A DNA stretch of 64,000 bases from Arthrobotrys musiformis (lineage: Eukaryota; Ascomycota; Orbiliomycetes; Orbiliales; Orbiliaceae): assembly GCA_036971715.1 (NCBI GenBank), contig JAVHJL010000005.1, positions 310,001-374,000 of the forward strand, read 5' to 3'. The notes under the pieces are model-generated. The model did not search any database and was not told where the DNA came from. It saw nothing but the letters and a program-made list of their open reading frames with translations. The position numbers were made by a program, and so were the translations under genes. This document shows positions 32,041 through 43,400 of the stretch, one piece after another; within the stretch, counting starts at the first letter, position 1, and each line of letters opens with the position of its first letter.

Positions 32041-34119
32041 ATGAAGCCGTCTTTCTTCTTCTCCATCCTATCTCTCGCTGCCTGTCTTGAAGCTGGACCG
32101 GTGCACTCTCCAAAGGCCCATATTCGGAATGGAACCGTTACTGGGGTCTATAGCCCTGAATGGAATCAAGATTTCTTCCTGGGGGTTCCATATGCCGCGC
32201 CCCCCACGGGCGACAATCGGTTTAGACCGCCGCAATATATTAAGCACAAGAGGAACTTTCAGGCTACTGAACGTGGGAAGTTCTGCTGGGGGTATAGGGT
32301 ATGTAAAATGTAATGTTAATTGATTAATTGGTCGCTTTTCTTTGAATGGGGTCCCCGCATTATGAATCCCATATGATCTTATTATACCCTCGAACCTTTT
32401 CTATATATCAATTGCGATTTTGTTTTGAAATACCTATTTCTAACACTTAGTCTCAATTTATCATCCAAACAGGGCGACCAATGGCAATATCCTCAATCAG
32501 AAGACTGCTTAACCCTCAATATCATCCGCCCAGCGGGAATAAACCCAAATCGGAAGCTACCCGTCGCTATTTTCATCCACGGCGGTGGTTTCACGATTGG
32601 TTCCGCCCACGACCCTCGTTATAATATGACTTTCCTGGTGGACCAATCCGTGAAGGAAGGGACCCCAATAATTGGAATTGGCATTAACTACCGCCTGGGG
32701 ACTCTCGGTTGGATCGCGAGTCGACAGGTGGCTGGTACAAAGAACCTTAATTTGGGACTCAAAGACCAAAGGGTTGCCATGCAGTGGGTTCAAGAGAATA
32801 TCCGAGCCTTCGGCGGCGACCCTAGAAAGGTTGGCCCCTCCGAATACCTATTTTGCAGCAGAGTGTAGTAAACTCGTGTGTTAACTAGCCATTAAAAGGT
32901 CACGCTATTTGGTGCATCAGCTGGTGCTTTATCCATCGGTCTCCACCAGCTCGCATACAACGGACGTGATGATAAGCTTTTCAGCCAAGTCATGATGATC
33001 TCGGGCTCTCCGATCTTCTTTCGCCCTTCACCTTTCCCGGAAACCTTCCAGTCGAACTACGACTACCTCATTACACAGACGGGATGTATAGATGCTACAG
33101 ACAGCTTGCAATGCCTTCGGGGACTCCCGATTGAACAATTGAATGCTGCTATAAATACCACTCAGGGTCAATATACCACTGCGGTTGTGGATGGAGAGAT
33201 GGTGGCCGGTATCCCTAGTCAGAACTTGAAGTATGGTCGGTTTGTGAAGGTGCCGGCTATTGTGGCGAGTTCGACGGATGAGGGGGCGGGTTATGCAAGG
33301 ATGGTGCAGCGGTATGATAATGATGCGCAGGTCCGGGCTTATGTCGGTAAGTATAAAGTCGCCTTCTATGCTTCGTTTGTCGAGTAGTATTACCCTGGAA
33401 TGCTGTAGTTCCGCTGGGGTCTGAGAGTTTAATTCTAGCGGTTACTGCGCTAGCGTGTAATAATATAAAATATGCTGACTATTATAACTATAGAGGGATA
33501 CACCCAGTACAAACCACACATGATAGACCGTCTAATGGAGCTCTACCCTTCGACGATCTCTATCCCCGACCCCGACAACTTCACACAGCCAGATGACGGC
33601 ACCCAAAGATTCGGAGACCAGTACCACCGTCTCGCCGCCATACTCGGCGATATCTGGTTCATAGCCGGTAAAAGATATTACGCCCAGCAACTAGCCGCCA
33701 AAAACGTTCCAGTTTGGTCCGTCCGGACCCGGGTCGTGCCGAATGGATATCCAGACTGGCTGGGGTCGGTACACTCCACGCCGTTGCCATTCATGTTTTA
33801 TAACTTGAACACGACGACTTTTGATATTGGCGCCGGAGATGTAAAGGTCGTTCCGGACCCGATGGGTGGTCCGAAAGCTTCTGCCTTCAAAGATCTTGCG
33901 AACTTTGGCAGTAGGAGCCTTGTTAGATTTTTCGCGCGTGGGGATCCGGCGGCGGGAAGACATTCGACAGATGTAAATTGGATCAAATATAAGAATGGTG
34001 GTGGTGCGAGCCAGATTGTTTGGGATATTGGACCGGGTGGGGTTTATATTGAGCAGGATACTTTCAGGCAAGAAGGGATTCAACATATGATGGATTACTT
34101 TTTGCAAAGTAGTTTTTAA
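32041..34119 (+). CDS. Secreted type-B carboxylesterase/lipase
   Basis: Four exons (32041-32298, 32473-32829, 32899-33346, 33494-34119) give a 562-residue alpha/beta-hydrolase that should cleave carboxylic esters outside the cell. It starts with a signal peptide (MKPSFFFSILSLAACLEA). Family marks: FLGVPYAAPPTGDNRFRPP, EDCLTLNIIRP, the oxyanion loop HGGGF, NYRLGTLGW and LGLKDQR. The triad is Ser212, Glu333 (STDEG) and His448 (SVHS). The nucleophile elbow reads GASAG where most type-B esterases have GESAG; the nucleophile itself is kept. Asn-x-Thr/Ser sites suggest N-glycosylation. All introns are GT-AG and keep frame; the third has a split Glu codon. A TATA box lies about 100 bp upstream. Substrate cannot be told from sequence. 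Confidence 0.92.
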
Positions 34120-34516
34120 TATTTCTATTTGTAACTGGGAACCCGTGCTGTATCTGGTTTACGAGACGATTTGTACCTAGGTATTTTTAATTCAAACAAT
34201 TTTAAGATCAAGAGCATATGAATTGGTAAGTTGCACCGTTAGTTATAAGTAGCTAGAAACATATGTATAAAACGACTAAAGCATACTTGGCTCGAGACTA
34301 ACTTGGAATCAATACAACTGAATAATGTGCTAGATGCAAAAACGAGCAGTGCGCAATAATTGTGGTTTCAACAATAAAAACCAGAACGATAACATCCACC
34401 AAAGCCTAAAATTTGAAACTACCATGCGCCAAACCCATATGCGTAAGTCATCATCCGTATCTCTTATCTATTAGCATTTTACTCTCTGGGGTCTATCAAT
34501 CTATCCCCCGACTCGT
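34120..34516. other. Convergent 3' region between carboxylesterase and the CmcJ/AsaB-like gene
   Basis: AT-rich with no gene. It carries one copy of the dispersed motif (CTGGTTTACGAG, 34154-34165) 35 bp after the esterase stop codon. Confidence 0.5.
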
Positions 34517-35533
34517 TTAAAAGAATACCAAACACCTGACCTCGATGCTTTGTCTCAATGGGGCACCGGCTGGGGTATTCGGGTCCTCAAAGGCAGTGTG
34601 TGGTGTCAACAACGCCACTCCGCTATCCTCCTTGAGCCCTTCAGTATCAAAACACTTAATGAACAAAATCTCGTCCACAGTCATATCTTTCACATAGTAC
34701 CACTCATGGCCAGGATCGTGAGTTACGGAGTATGTTTCACCGTTCGGTAATGGTGGCGGGTAAACCAGCGTCGTGGCGAGCAAATCCTTTGGCTTTATAG
34801 ACTTATACGAACTGACAGCGAGTGGGTGGTCAGATGCTGCATGTTGAATTGGGCGCCAGACGTTGATAAGCTGGAAGCGGTTCTTGAGTAATTCCTCGGC
34901 GCGATCTCCTAGATGTCTTCTGACGCGGTTATACGCCGCAATGGTTGTTTGATCGACGTGGACGCGAGCCACGGGTTGGCGGGTGTTGGGGTTGTCATCT
35001 ACGGCTTGGGATGTGCGACGGCGAATGGTGTGGTCAAAGATGAAGACCTCCTTTGCGCCGGTGGCCTTTAAGAGGGCAGCACGGATCTCGTCGTAGTATT
35101 CAGATTGAACTCTTTCTTCGTCGAGAAAGTTTTCGTGGTTTTGTGAGAATGGAGACGGGACGGTTTGGACCTCGAAGCCGGTGACGTCGAGGCCGATAGG
35201 AGTAGAGGTTGTACGAATATTGTTGATTTTCACGTTGATGGGGTCAAGCGAGATATTGCTTTCTCGAACTCCGGATGCTGAGCTATTGATGTTGCTGTAT
35301 GGCTTAGAGCCATCGGAAGGCGGGATAGTATAGAAGAGAGTTCCGGTGGTGGAATAGTCTAAAAGAGGTGCTGGAGACATTTTGATATGGCCTGTTGGCG
35401 TCTGAAGTCGTCGTACGATTGGAGAGTAGAATGTGTTGGAAATTGTGGTATTTTGGGGCTTAAGAAGACGGCCTATCGAGACTGGAAGACGGCTTGAATT
35501 TAAAAGAGTCTTTCGAAGAAGAGAAGCTACCAT
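34517..35533 (-). CDS. CmcJ/AsaB-like hydroxylase/desaturase family protein
   Basis: A single-exon protein of 338 residues. It belongs to the fungal family named after AsaB and the cephamycin enzyme CmcJ, members of which resemble 2-oxoglutarate/iron oxygenases and often sit in secondary-metabolite clusters. Visible marks: GFEVQTVPSPFSQNHENFLDE, VHVDQT with a possible metal pair His192/Asp194, LINVWRPIQ, DLLATTLVYP, HEWYYVKDMTVDEILFIKCFD, PHTAFEDP with His312, and RQSIEVRCLVFF with Arg333 near the end. His192, Asp194, His312 and Arg333 would fit an HxD...H iron centre and a co-substrate arginine; this is inferred. The first 51 residues are basic and Ser/Leu-rich, like a mitochondrial presequence. 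Met52 is an alternative start that would make the more usual, shorter protein. No other biosynthetic gene is adjacent. Confidence 0.85.
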   Translation of the reverse strand: MVASLLRKTLLNSSRLPVSIGRLLKPQNTTISNTFYSPIVRRLQTPTGHIKMSPAPLLDYSTTGTLFYTIPPSDGSKPYSNINSSASGVRESNISLDPINVKINNIRTTSTPIGLDVTGFEVQTVPSPFSQNHENFLDEERVQSEYYDEIRAALLKATGAKEVFIFDHTIRRRTSQAVDDNPNTRQPVARVHVDQTTIAAYNRVRRHLGDRAEELLKNRFQLINVWRPIQHAASDHPLAVSSYKSIKPKDLLATTLVYPPPLPNGETYSVTHDPGHEWYYVKDMTVDEILFIKCFDTEGLKEDSGVALLTPHTAFEDPNTPAGAPLRQSIEVRCLVFF

Positions 35534-38500
35534 CGACCTGACTATATAGGCAAGGAATCAAATGCGGTCTACGATTGCGAAATCAAGGGCCCAACATCAG
35601 CTTCAAAAAATGTCGTTATATACATGCAAGCCCGTGCCCAATTCCGGCAGGCCCGTCGATTGGCAATACAAGCGATACACCCGATTTCTAACCAATTGGG
35701 CTGACGCCATTCAGATTACCAAACTCCCCCGCATTGCGTGCTCCAAATGCGACGCTTTTGTAGATGATACTTCAATTATTTACTACTTTTGTCTAGGGTT
35801 GAGGTCCAACTTTGTTCGTTTTGGCGGGGTTTCCCTGGACCCACGAGTTCGGCAAAAATTAATTGAACGCTGCACGGTCGGACCGAGGGAGCCCAATTTG
35901 GATGGTGGGTATTGACGTTTATGTCAGCAGATGAACTCCTCCAGATGCGTAATGCGGGTACGGCCGGACTTACTAATGCTACCGACGGTTTGAAATTGAA
36001 AACCTCCTACTTTTTTCGAATTCTTGAATTCCGCAGTTCACTGGTTCAGGGTTATGAACGTATACGGGTTACGTAACTGGCGTCGTATATCGGATGATAT
36101 TAACGGGTAGAAGTTTCAAAATCTGGCACTGAACATGCAACACCTGTTAACTAGCTAGCTTGCGCCTGGATTCGAGACTAGTAGTTGTGGAACTACAAAA
36201 GCATAGCCGGATGTTATGATCCTATGTTTCGATCTCACGAGTGAAAAAATTGCTATGGGCCTGTAATATTCATCTTGGAAGAATCCACTTATTCTAACTA
36301 CATAGGTAACTAATTACGTCTTTGGCTATATATTCGGTCACTTAATTCAGCGTGCTTGCGAATTGATAAAAGTGCACAGCACGCTTCGCGAGGATTGATT
36401 GGGCGCGAACAAAGACGGACCAATTGCTGTAAAATTACTCACCACAGCAAGGTAGTTGTAAACACCCTAGTACTCCCTCGTTCGCGACCGACTATCCAAT
36501 ACGTTTTCGGCGTCATATGCATTGCCCTTAACAGGATGTTTGAGCCTTCCTATAATTCTCGACCCTGCATGGTAACCACCAAGCAGAACTTCGCTCTCTA
36601 ACTAGATTCGCTACCACTACCCCGGACTTCACCCGTCAACATGGATCCGGATTTCGATCGATCGAAGGTTCCGAAAACTAGCCTCGCTTCGATAGTGGCG
36701 ATGGTGGTTCATTGGATTTAATCACTCTCGCTTTATCGGTTGGTCGGGGCATCAATTTGATTCGAGGTTAAGAGAAGAATACGTGGACTACGGCGTGTGG
36801 CCTTGGATGATCGGGTTGCTTGACAACGAGCCTAATCGAATCGGGGGCGGCATATCCAGTAGCTCATTTGGCCATATATTTTCGCCGCTTCGTAAATCAG
36901 GTGCACTTTGTTGATCAATATAGAGCATGCTCCTGCGAATTGTCAAGGAGTCAAGACGACTATTCAAATAAACTACCGTCCACTGTCTATCGGTAGGTAT
37001 ATATTGAAGGTTGCAGTCGAGTTGACGGATTTAATTGAAGGGGGGATGTTTTGACGGGGGTTAACCGTTATGGGGGTAGCCCATATAGGTCCTGTAACAG
37101 CCAAAATATAGATCTATAGATACATTCATAAGTTTATATCATTGCAAACGGCTGGGCCAGTGAGCCCCGGAGGTTACTAGCGTTGAGGATAGAGCAATGA
37201 TACGGTGTGCGGAGGTCGAATCAAGCATGGCCGGTCGGGTCGAGGATTCTGCAAGCGGCACGCATGCATGGCTGACTATTAGATATTGCGTATTGGTCTC
37301 GGAGGTCTGCGGAACTAAGGCCAGTAACCAATTACCCAGGTCCCTGGACACCTGTATATGTATAGAATTATCTCATATACCATATATACATGGATATCGA
37401 TTGGTACATTGACGCTATAGCGCTAAAATAGCATTGAAGGGAACTTACTTTGTGTTTGCTGGGGGGACCTTGACTATAATGCAAAATGCAACATTGCAAC
37501 AGTCGAATCCAGGATATATCGATATATATTAGAGTCCGATCCTTTCTCCTTAAAAAATCTGTGGAGCAAATAATTTTGTTTAAGTAAAAACAAAACAAAG
37601 GTATTCACCAGAAAGAAAACTGTACCCCTAGTCGATGGATAACTGGCGAAGTGATTCGTGCAAGTTAAGCGGCAGCTGTTGGCCATTAATTTTGATAGGC
37701 TTGCGTCACGTCACATACAACAACACATTCAAGCCATGTTGCAATTGCAGTTGAGGCTGGTCTCGCGGGTTGAGGCTCGAATTTCAGATCTTTTAATTTT
37801 TCGGGAGCGGGGCTGCATTAATGCGCATATGCATTAACAGAGAGCAATAGAACAGAACGAAATAAAGGATGGTAATATGGCGCTAGTATCCAACGTCGTA
37901 GCTCTCATGGAACTTAAGAGGCGGCTAACTGGATGAGAGTCGGGCCGAGAGCTTCATGCCATGACAAGGGTTATTCCATCCAGTCAATGCAACCACCGGA
38001 TATTCGAGAGTTTGGACATATCTGATCCGCAACCGCACAGTTATTATAAAAGGCTAGTCACTGGCCCAGAAGCGTAGTATCATTTAGCGCTGAAAGCTGC
38101 AGGTGCATATAATTGGGCGGCAGATAGACCTGGAACTTCCAGCGAGTGGTTTGTCCGGTTTCTTTTCCCATAATCAGTTTCTCGGTGAACATTGCATGTG
38201 CATGCCCTTCTGCCTGATCTGTTTTTCTGTGAACCTTGAAATTTTCACTTGTCTGTTTCTCTAGAGGCGTTGGGCATGTTCGCTGGCTTGGGAGCCAATG
38301 ATTCCTGTGTTTCCGAAATGCACTGTACATGTATGTATCATGCTAATAAAATGCAGGCTCATGCGGGGAGCGAGCACAATGCCCTAGTTCCCCCTTGACG
38401 GTTGCGAGAACGAGCACCAAAAACCTCTGGGGTCGCTAATAACCCGACTGGTCATCGTTCGATCTGACCTTAGTTTGGGCGCCAGGTTGATGCAGATCTA

Positions 38501-39980
38501 GCCAATACTAGCCTTGACCTGGCCGTTAACATCTCAAAAGGCTTCGAATCGGCATCAACGTTATAACGTTAACTGTCAAGCGCCCGCTAATTACTAAACT
38601 TAAACAACTCTAGGTAACTCGCAAACTTCGGGCTTCAAATTATGATCTTAACAATATTGAAACTATGAAAGGTTGCCGACATTTCCTTTTATTCCGACTT
38701 ATCCTTCGAAAGACAAAATTTTATCAAGGGTCAGCTTTCTCTTTTCAATACAACCTATCAGATTAAACCGAACGCAGAACGCGAAATTTCGAAAGAAAGC
38801 GAGCGCAGAACAGGATCCTTACGCCATATGTACTCCTGTAAAACCCCTCCTGCTCTCTATCGTCTTCGTTACGCTGGTCTTGCCTCGTGGTTGGGAGGGA
38901 ACTATTTTTTCCATCAGAAGTTTTGCAAATTTTGTGAACAAGTCCTGGCCCAAACTGGGAACGAGACCATCCCCGCTTCATTACACAAACGGGAAGACGG
39001 TACGTATACACAGCCATCGATAGTCTAATATTCTTTTATAACTAGTGAACCGGACCTTGCGCCCGCCTACAGCTACCCGTCACCAAAGCGTTCCTCGATC
39101 CGTCTACATACGCACCTAGACTCCTTCGGCACCCTCTCTCTGTTGACATGATATTTACAGTTTGGACAAGGCTCTATCGATTTGGGTGTTGTTGAGATTG
39201 CTATCGTTGTGACCCTCTCTCAGGTCTCTCGGCCGTTATGTCCGACTGGCCCAGCGGTTTCGACTCGAACAACCATATAGATATACACCGGTCATCTAGA
39301 AAATCAAAAAGGAAACACCAAGGTAACAAAATTTCGAGAATTCTTTGTCGACGCCGGGGAAATCAAGCAAAGCAAAAAAAACAGACTGCGCTCCATAGAC
39401 TAAGAAAATACAGGTGATTTGCTTTTGTGCGACAAGTATTATGATTACCAAACTTTTGAGCTTCAGCCTGAGCTATCCAGGTCTAACCATCAGAGCACCA
39501 TCGACGACGCCAATTCAACGCAAACCAAACCGCAGGCTAGAAATTCGAGGAAAAGAAAAACAAAACCCTTCCATGTTCCCCCTCCCCACCCACCTTCCTA
39601 TTGTTTACCAATCTATCGGACCGTCGCACGTTTGCATGATCGCTTATGTCGGAAGGCATCTGGCACCCGACGCTGCGATCGGGCTGCGCAGGTACCACAG
39701 CCATAGGTCCTCGATCGCGATCGAGCTGCAGCTGCGTGAGCTTGAGGGTCCACTCGACGACTGCAACATGACAACGCAAACGTTAAAACATCAAAAAATT
39801 GCAAACATAACAGTCTTGATCCACCTTTCCTCGGCTTCTCCTTCTTCCTCCTATCTCGTAGATCCTGTATTTTCTCACCAATAGTCAATATCGCTGTAAT
39901 TCAAAGTAGCCAAAATATGCCTCAAAGTACTTACTTGCTTGGGTACGGATAGGTAGTTTATAGAGATGTGATCCTTACCC
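35534..39980. other. 4.4 kb gene-poor interval
   Basis: No gene is supported. Frames near 35562-35915, 38058-38330, 38673-39023 and 39414-39884 are under 160 codons, lack recognisable domains and show no good splice partners. Two copies of the dispersed motif occur (36166-36176, 38955-38965). The palindrome AACGTTATAACGTT lies at 38557-38570. This starts the gene-poor half of the window. Confidence 0.45.
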
Positions 39981-40483
39981 TCAGCCGCGAACTCCGGGGC
40001 TGCGAGAATCACTCTTTGGTAATGGGGCCGAATTTGGCTTCGGCGCTTGGTTGGAATTTGGAGGTTTAGTATTATTTGGGGGCTGGCTGTTCCCAGGTGA
40101 TTTACTGTTTTTTGGAGGCGTATTGTTCTTTGGAGGTGGATTATTCTTTGGAGGCGTGTTATTCTTTGGAGGCGTATTGTTATTCGGCGGGACACTGTTG
40201 TTGGGAGGTTGACTTCTGTTCGGGGGTAGGGACTGGCTAGGTCCTCGCTCTACCTGCGGAACAGAGTCTTTGATGATTCGGGTATTGGAATCAGGACCTA
40301 TCAGGTATGTCATAAATTTGGATATTAGCAACGACTTCCACACCCCATAATATTCATGTTTCTATCCATCTTCCCGCAGAATTCACCTCCGTCTTTCATT
40401 TACCGGGGGTTAAGATATAACATACCAGCGGTGGAACTGGGCCTGGGACCACCCACGGTGGATCTTTGGGCGTTTGTGTCCAT
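39981..40483 (-). CDS. Small Pro/Asn-rich low-complexity protein
   Basis: Two exons (40426-40483 and 39981-40297, minus strand) give 124 residues. The intron (40298-40425, 128 bp) has a GTATGT donor and ATAG acceptor and splits a Gly codon. Exon 1 encodes MDTNAQRSTVGGPRPSSTA. Exon 2 is dominated by repeats of the type TPPKNN and PPNNS in a stretch of about 65 residues, ending KSDSRSPGVRG. No signal peptide or membrane segment is visible, so an intrinsically disordered intracellular protein is likely. I recognise no family. It shares orientation, size class and proline-rich composition with three more small genes to the right. A recent or species-restricted gene is possible; non-coding low-complexity sequence is the main alternative. 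Confidence 0.5.
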
Positions 40484-43400
40484 GACTTTCGGTTTGGAAG
40501 GTTAAGTAAACCTTTGGTTTGCGTTTATACTTTTTCTTGGTTTCTTCTGTATAAACGTGAACCCCTGACTCTTACGGGGACGCAAGTATGAGAAGATAAG
40601 GCCCCTTTTCTTTTCTCGGGCTGGCGGGAAGGGCAGGCAGATCGATGTCACAGGGGTCTACGCGCGTAACAGGAGTTCTGTGTTATAAAGTTTTCTTCCT
40701 GGCTCGATCAATAACGAGGAAATAAAGGCCTTTATATAATTACGGGTCTGGAAGAACACTGAACTGAAGGATAATGATAATGAGAAGAAGGAGAGGGAGT
40801 TGATCTGAAAAAAAAAAACAGGCCAGAGAAGGGGGGGTAGCATGGAGATTAAATATTGATGTTCTTTGATACATAGCACTGCTGCCGGCCGGATATCGCC
40901 AGGACGAGAGGACCCCAATAAAATCCCAAGGAAAATTGACTGGTAGAGACGACTCCTGATCTAACCAAAAGAGCAGTCCTTTTGCCTAGATTAAAGCCTA
41001 GCTATGCTATCAAAGCCACCCAGGAAAAAGAACAACTCGGTCAAAATTCCATACTATCCCGTCATATCAATCACATAATTTTGGGAAATTTCGAAAGGAA
41101 GCGAGATATTCCAATCATGATCGATAACTGATACCGAACGTCCTCTATTATCCTCAATCCTGGCTTATCAACACCCTTTAGGATTTGAGGTTTCGAAATA
41201 GGTTCCTAATAACTTAGAAAATTTGGTTGAGTCCTTATCTTGTAAATTGTTGGGCTAGAATAGGACCTGATCGTGAGACCAGACCTAACGGTTCATCCTG
41301 ATTTCTTGTAGGAGGTTAGGTTTGAGGCTATAGTCTCACGATTGTAATTGAACTTCAAACTCATTGATATCAAACCCTATCAAATCGGCTTCGTAATAGT
41401 GAATAGATCATAATATCATATGATCGCAGTCAGCAGTGTGGTCTTCGCCATTATGCAAGGGTACCCAACCGGACCTTGGTATTAGTGCACCAGTGCTAGT
41501 GGCGGAGTCCAAATGATTCCTTCACTGTTCATTGATGGCTTAAGTGTATGTATTACGCCACTAGTATGGTTCCGCCTCGTTATTGATGATGATCAGGTGG
41601 AAAATATCTGAAAAGACATGCTTATTTCGGATTTTCTTGATATCTTAGCTAATTAGCTGTTTACCGGTTATGGGGGCAAGGATCTAATTCTTCGCGAGAA
41701 CAATTGAAAAAGGAACGAGGAAAATATGAAGTAATAGGCTAGGTGTGCTACGCTGGCGTTAGAACGGCGAGTTGGTTAAGGACCGAAAATATCCCGGGAT
41801 CCCGTCACCCCTCGTATACACCGACAGTCGTTAATATATGATTTTAAGCGTTTAATATTCAACCGAAGGTTGTCTCGAATCCAGACCCTGGGGGCCTCAA
41901 GCCCATTGTGTTTAGTTGATTGTGGTATACATGAGGGCTGTATGACAAGCTTTCGAATTCTATAACCTGGATGCTGCAGCCCACAGCCTTGCAATTGCGC
42001 AAACGATTCGCATTTCGAGCTCTCGAGATCGTATTTAAATTTACAAACTGTATGTAAGTGCATATGTATATGATGCAATGTGTACCGACGCGTCTAGGTA
42101 CATTATTGTGTGAAGTAGGTATGGGCAATCAACAGGCCTGCAGGCTCGTATACCTGCATGAGAAGGTTCTAGGCTTCCAAAAATGGCATATATTTGATCA
42201 ATTGAGCCAAGTTGGTGCACGTGCATGTATATGCAAGTATTGCCGTCAATCCGTCGCACACACACACACAAACGGAAATCCCAACAGAGAAGATCGAAGA
42301 TTTAAGAGCGGATGTGAAATAAAAAGGAAAAAAGGGCCTGATCCTTCAGGCCCCGAATGAAAAGCTGTGGCGCTTATAACGGGAGTTTCAGAAATCCAAA
42401 ACACAACCACCCAAGATATCAAACTAGAGCTTTCGTTTCCATCGTTCCCCATTTGTTCGAAGGCACTGGTTCTTTTTCGTTGCACATAATAAAGATTCAT
42501 TCCTGGGTGAGGCTGGGAACGAGACCAGTTCATTCCACTTGAACACACATACGTATACTGGGGAAGTTAGGTAATGGTGAGACTTGGCCGGTTCAAACGG
42601 TATCATCTCACAGATCGATATATCCATTAATTAAATGCTGCAGCAAAGAATCAAAGAGCCAAAGGAAAAGACGTATCCGGTTGAAAAATTTCACCTTCAG
42701 AAATCAAAGCGGATCCTTGACGTTAAAAGAGCCTTAGACGCCTCGTGCCGGCGACGCAGCACCCACATGGTTGAAACTTGGATAGGATATTAATCAATGA
42801 TTGAACGGCCATCGAAATTGACAAAAATTCCCGATGTCACTGCCTATACGTTGGATATCTCCGAAGAGGAAATGTTTTTTTTCCTTCTTCTTGAACGAGG
42901 CTGAGACTTTGGAGAACAAAAAAACGTTGTGTCGTGGGGTTTTGCTCGCATCGTGCAAAAAAGAAAAAAAGGTTCCGGTGTATTGGGATCATCTTTGAAG
43001 ATCTTAAGATATTATCGGGAAAGTGAAAGGAGAGAACTGCAAATCGAAGGGAATTCGAAGCGCTTATCACGCAGGAAAAAATGGGTTGGGCCCAACGGTA
43101 GCCTCGAATGCAGGTGCTAATAGGGGCCCAGCGTGACTTGACAGGCCTGCAAGGCCCAGTAAGTAGCTACACCCCTCGACACTCAAACCAAACCGATGAC
43201 GATCCTTCTGCAAAAACCGGCCCAATTCTTCGAACCTGGAACTGGAAAGCAAATGGCTGAGCCAAACCTTTCCCCGTGATAACTGGTACCAAATAGAAAT
43301 GCCAACAAGCTATAACGTTAGGAATTCCTAACCACAAGTTAATTCTCGCATCTGTATACTCACATGACAATGATAAAGTCTCGTTAACTTGTTCTAGCTT

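Noticed and set aside
35562..35915. A 117-codon frame next to the CmcJ/AsaB-like gene
   Set aside because: Divergent position is suggestive, but there is no domain, repeat, signal peptide or splice partner.
38058..38330. A 90-codon minus-strand frame
   Set aside because: No recognisable family and no supporting signals.
39414..39884. A 156-codon plus-strand frame
   Set aside because: Mixed composition without domains; overlaps short frames on the other strand; lies just beyond the 3' end of a small minus-strand gene.
39981..40297. PPKNN-type repeats considered as a CRISPR-like or satellite array
   Set aside because: The units are short coding repeats in a continuous frame, not spaced unique spacers.
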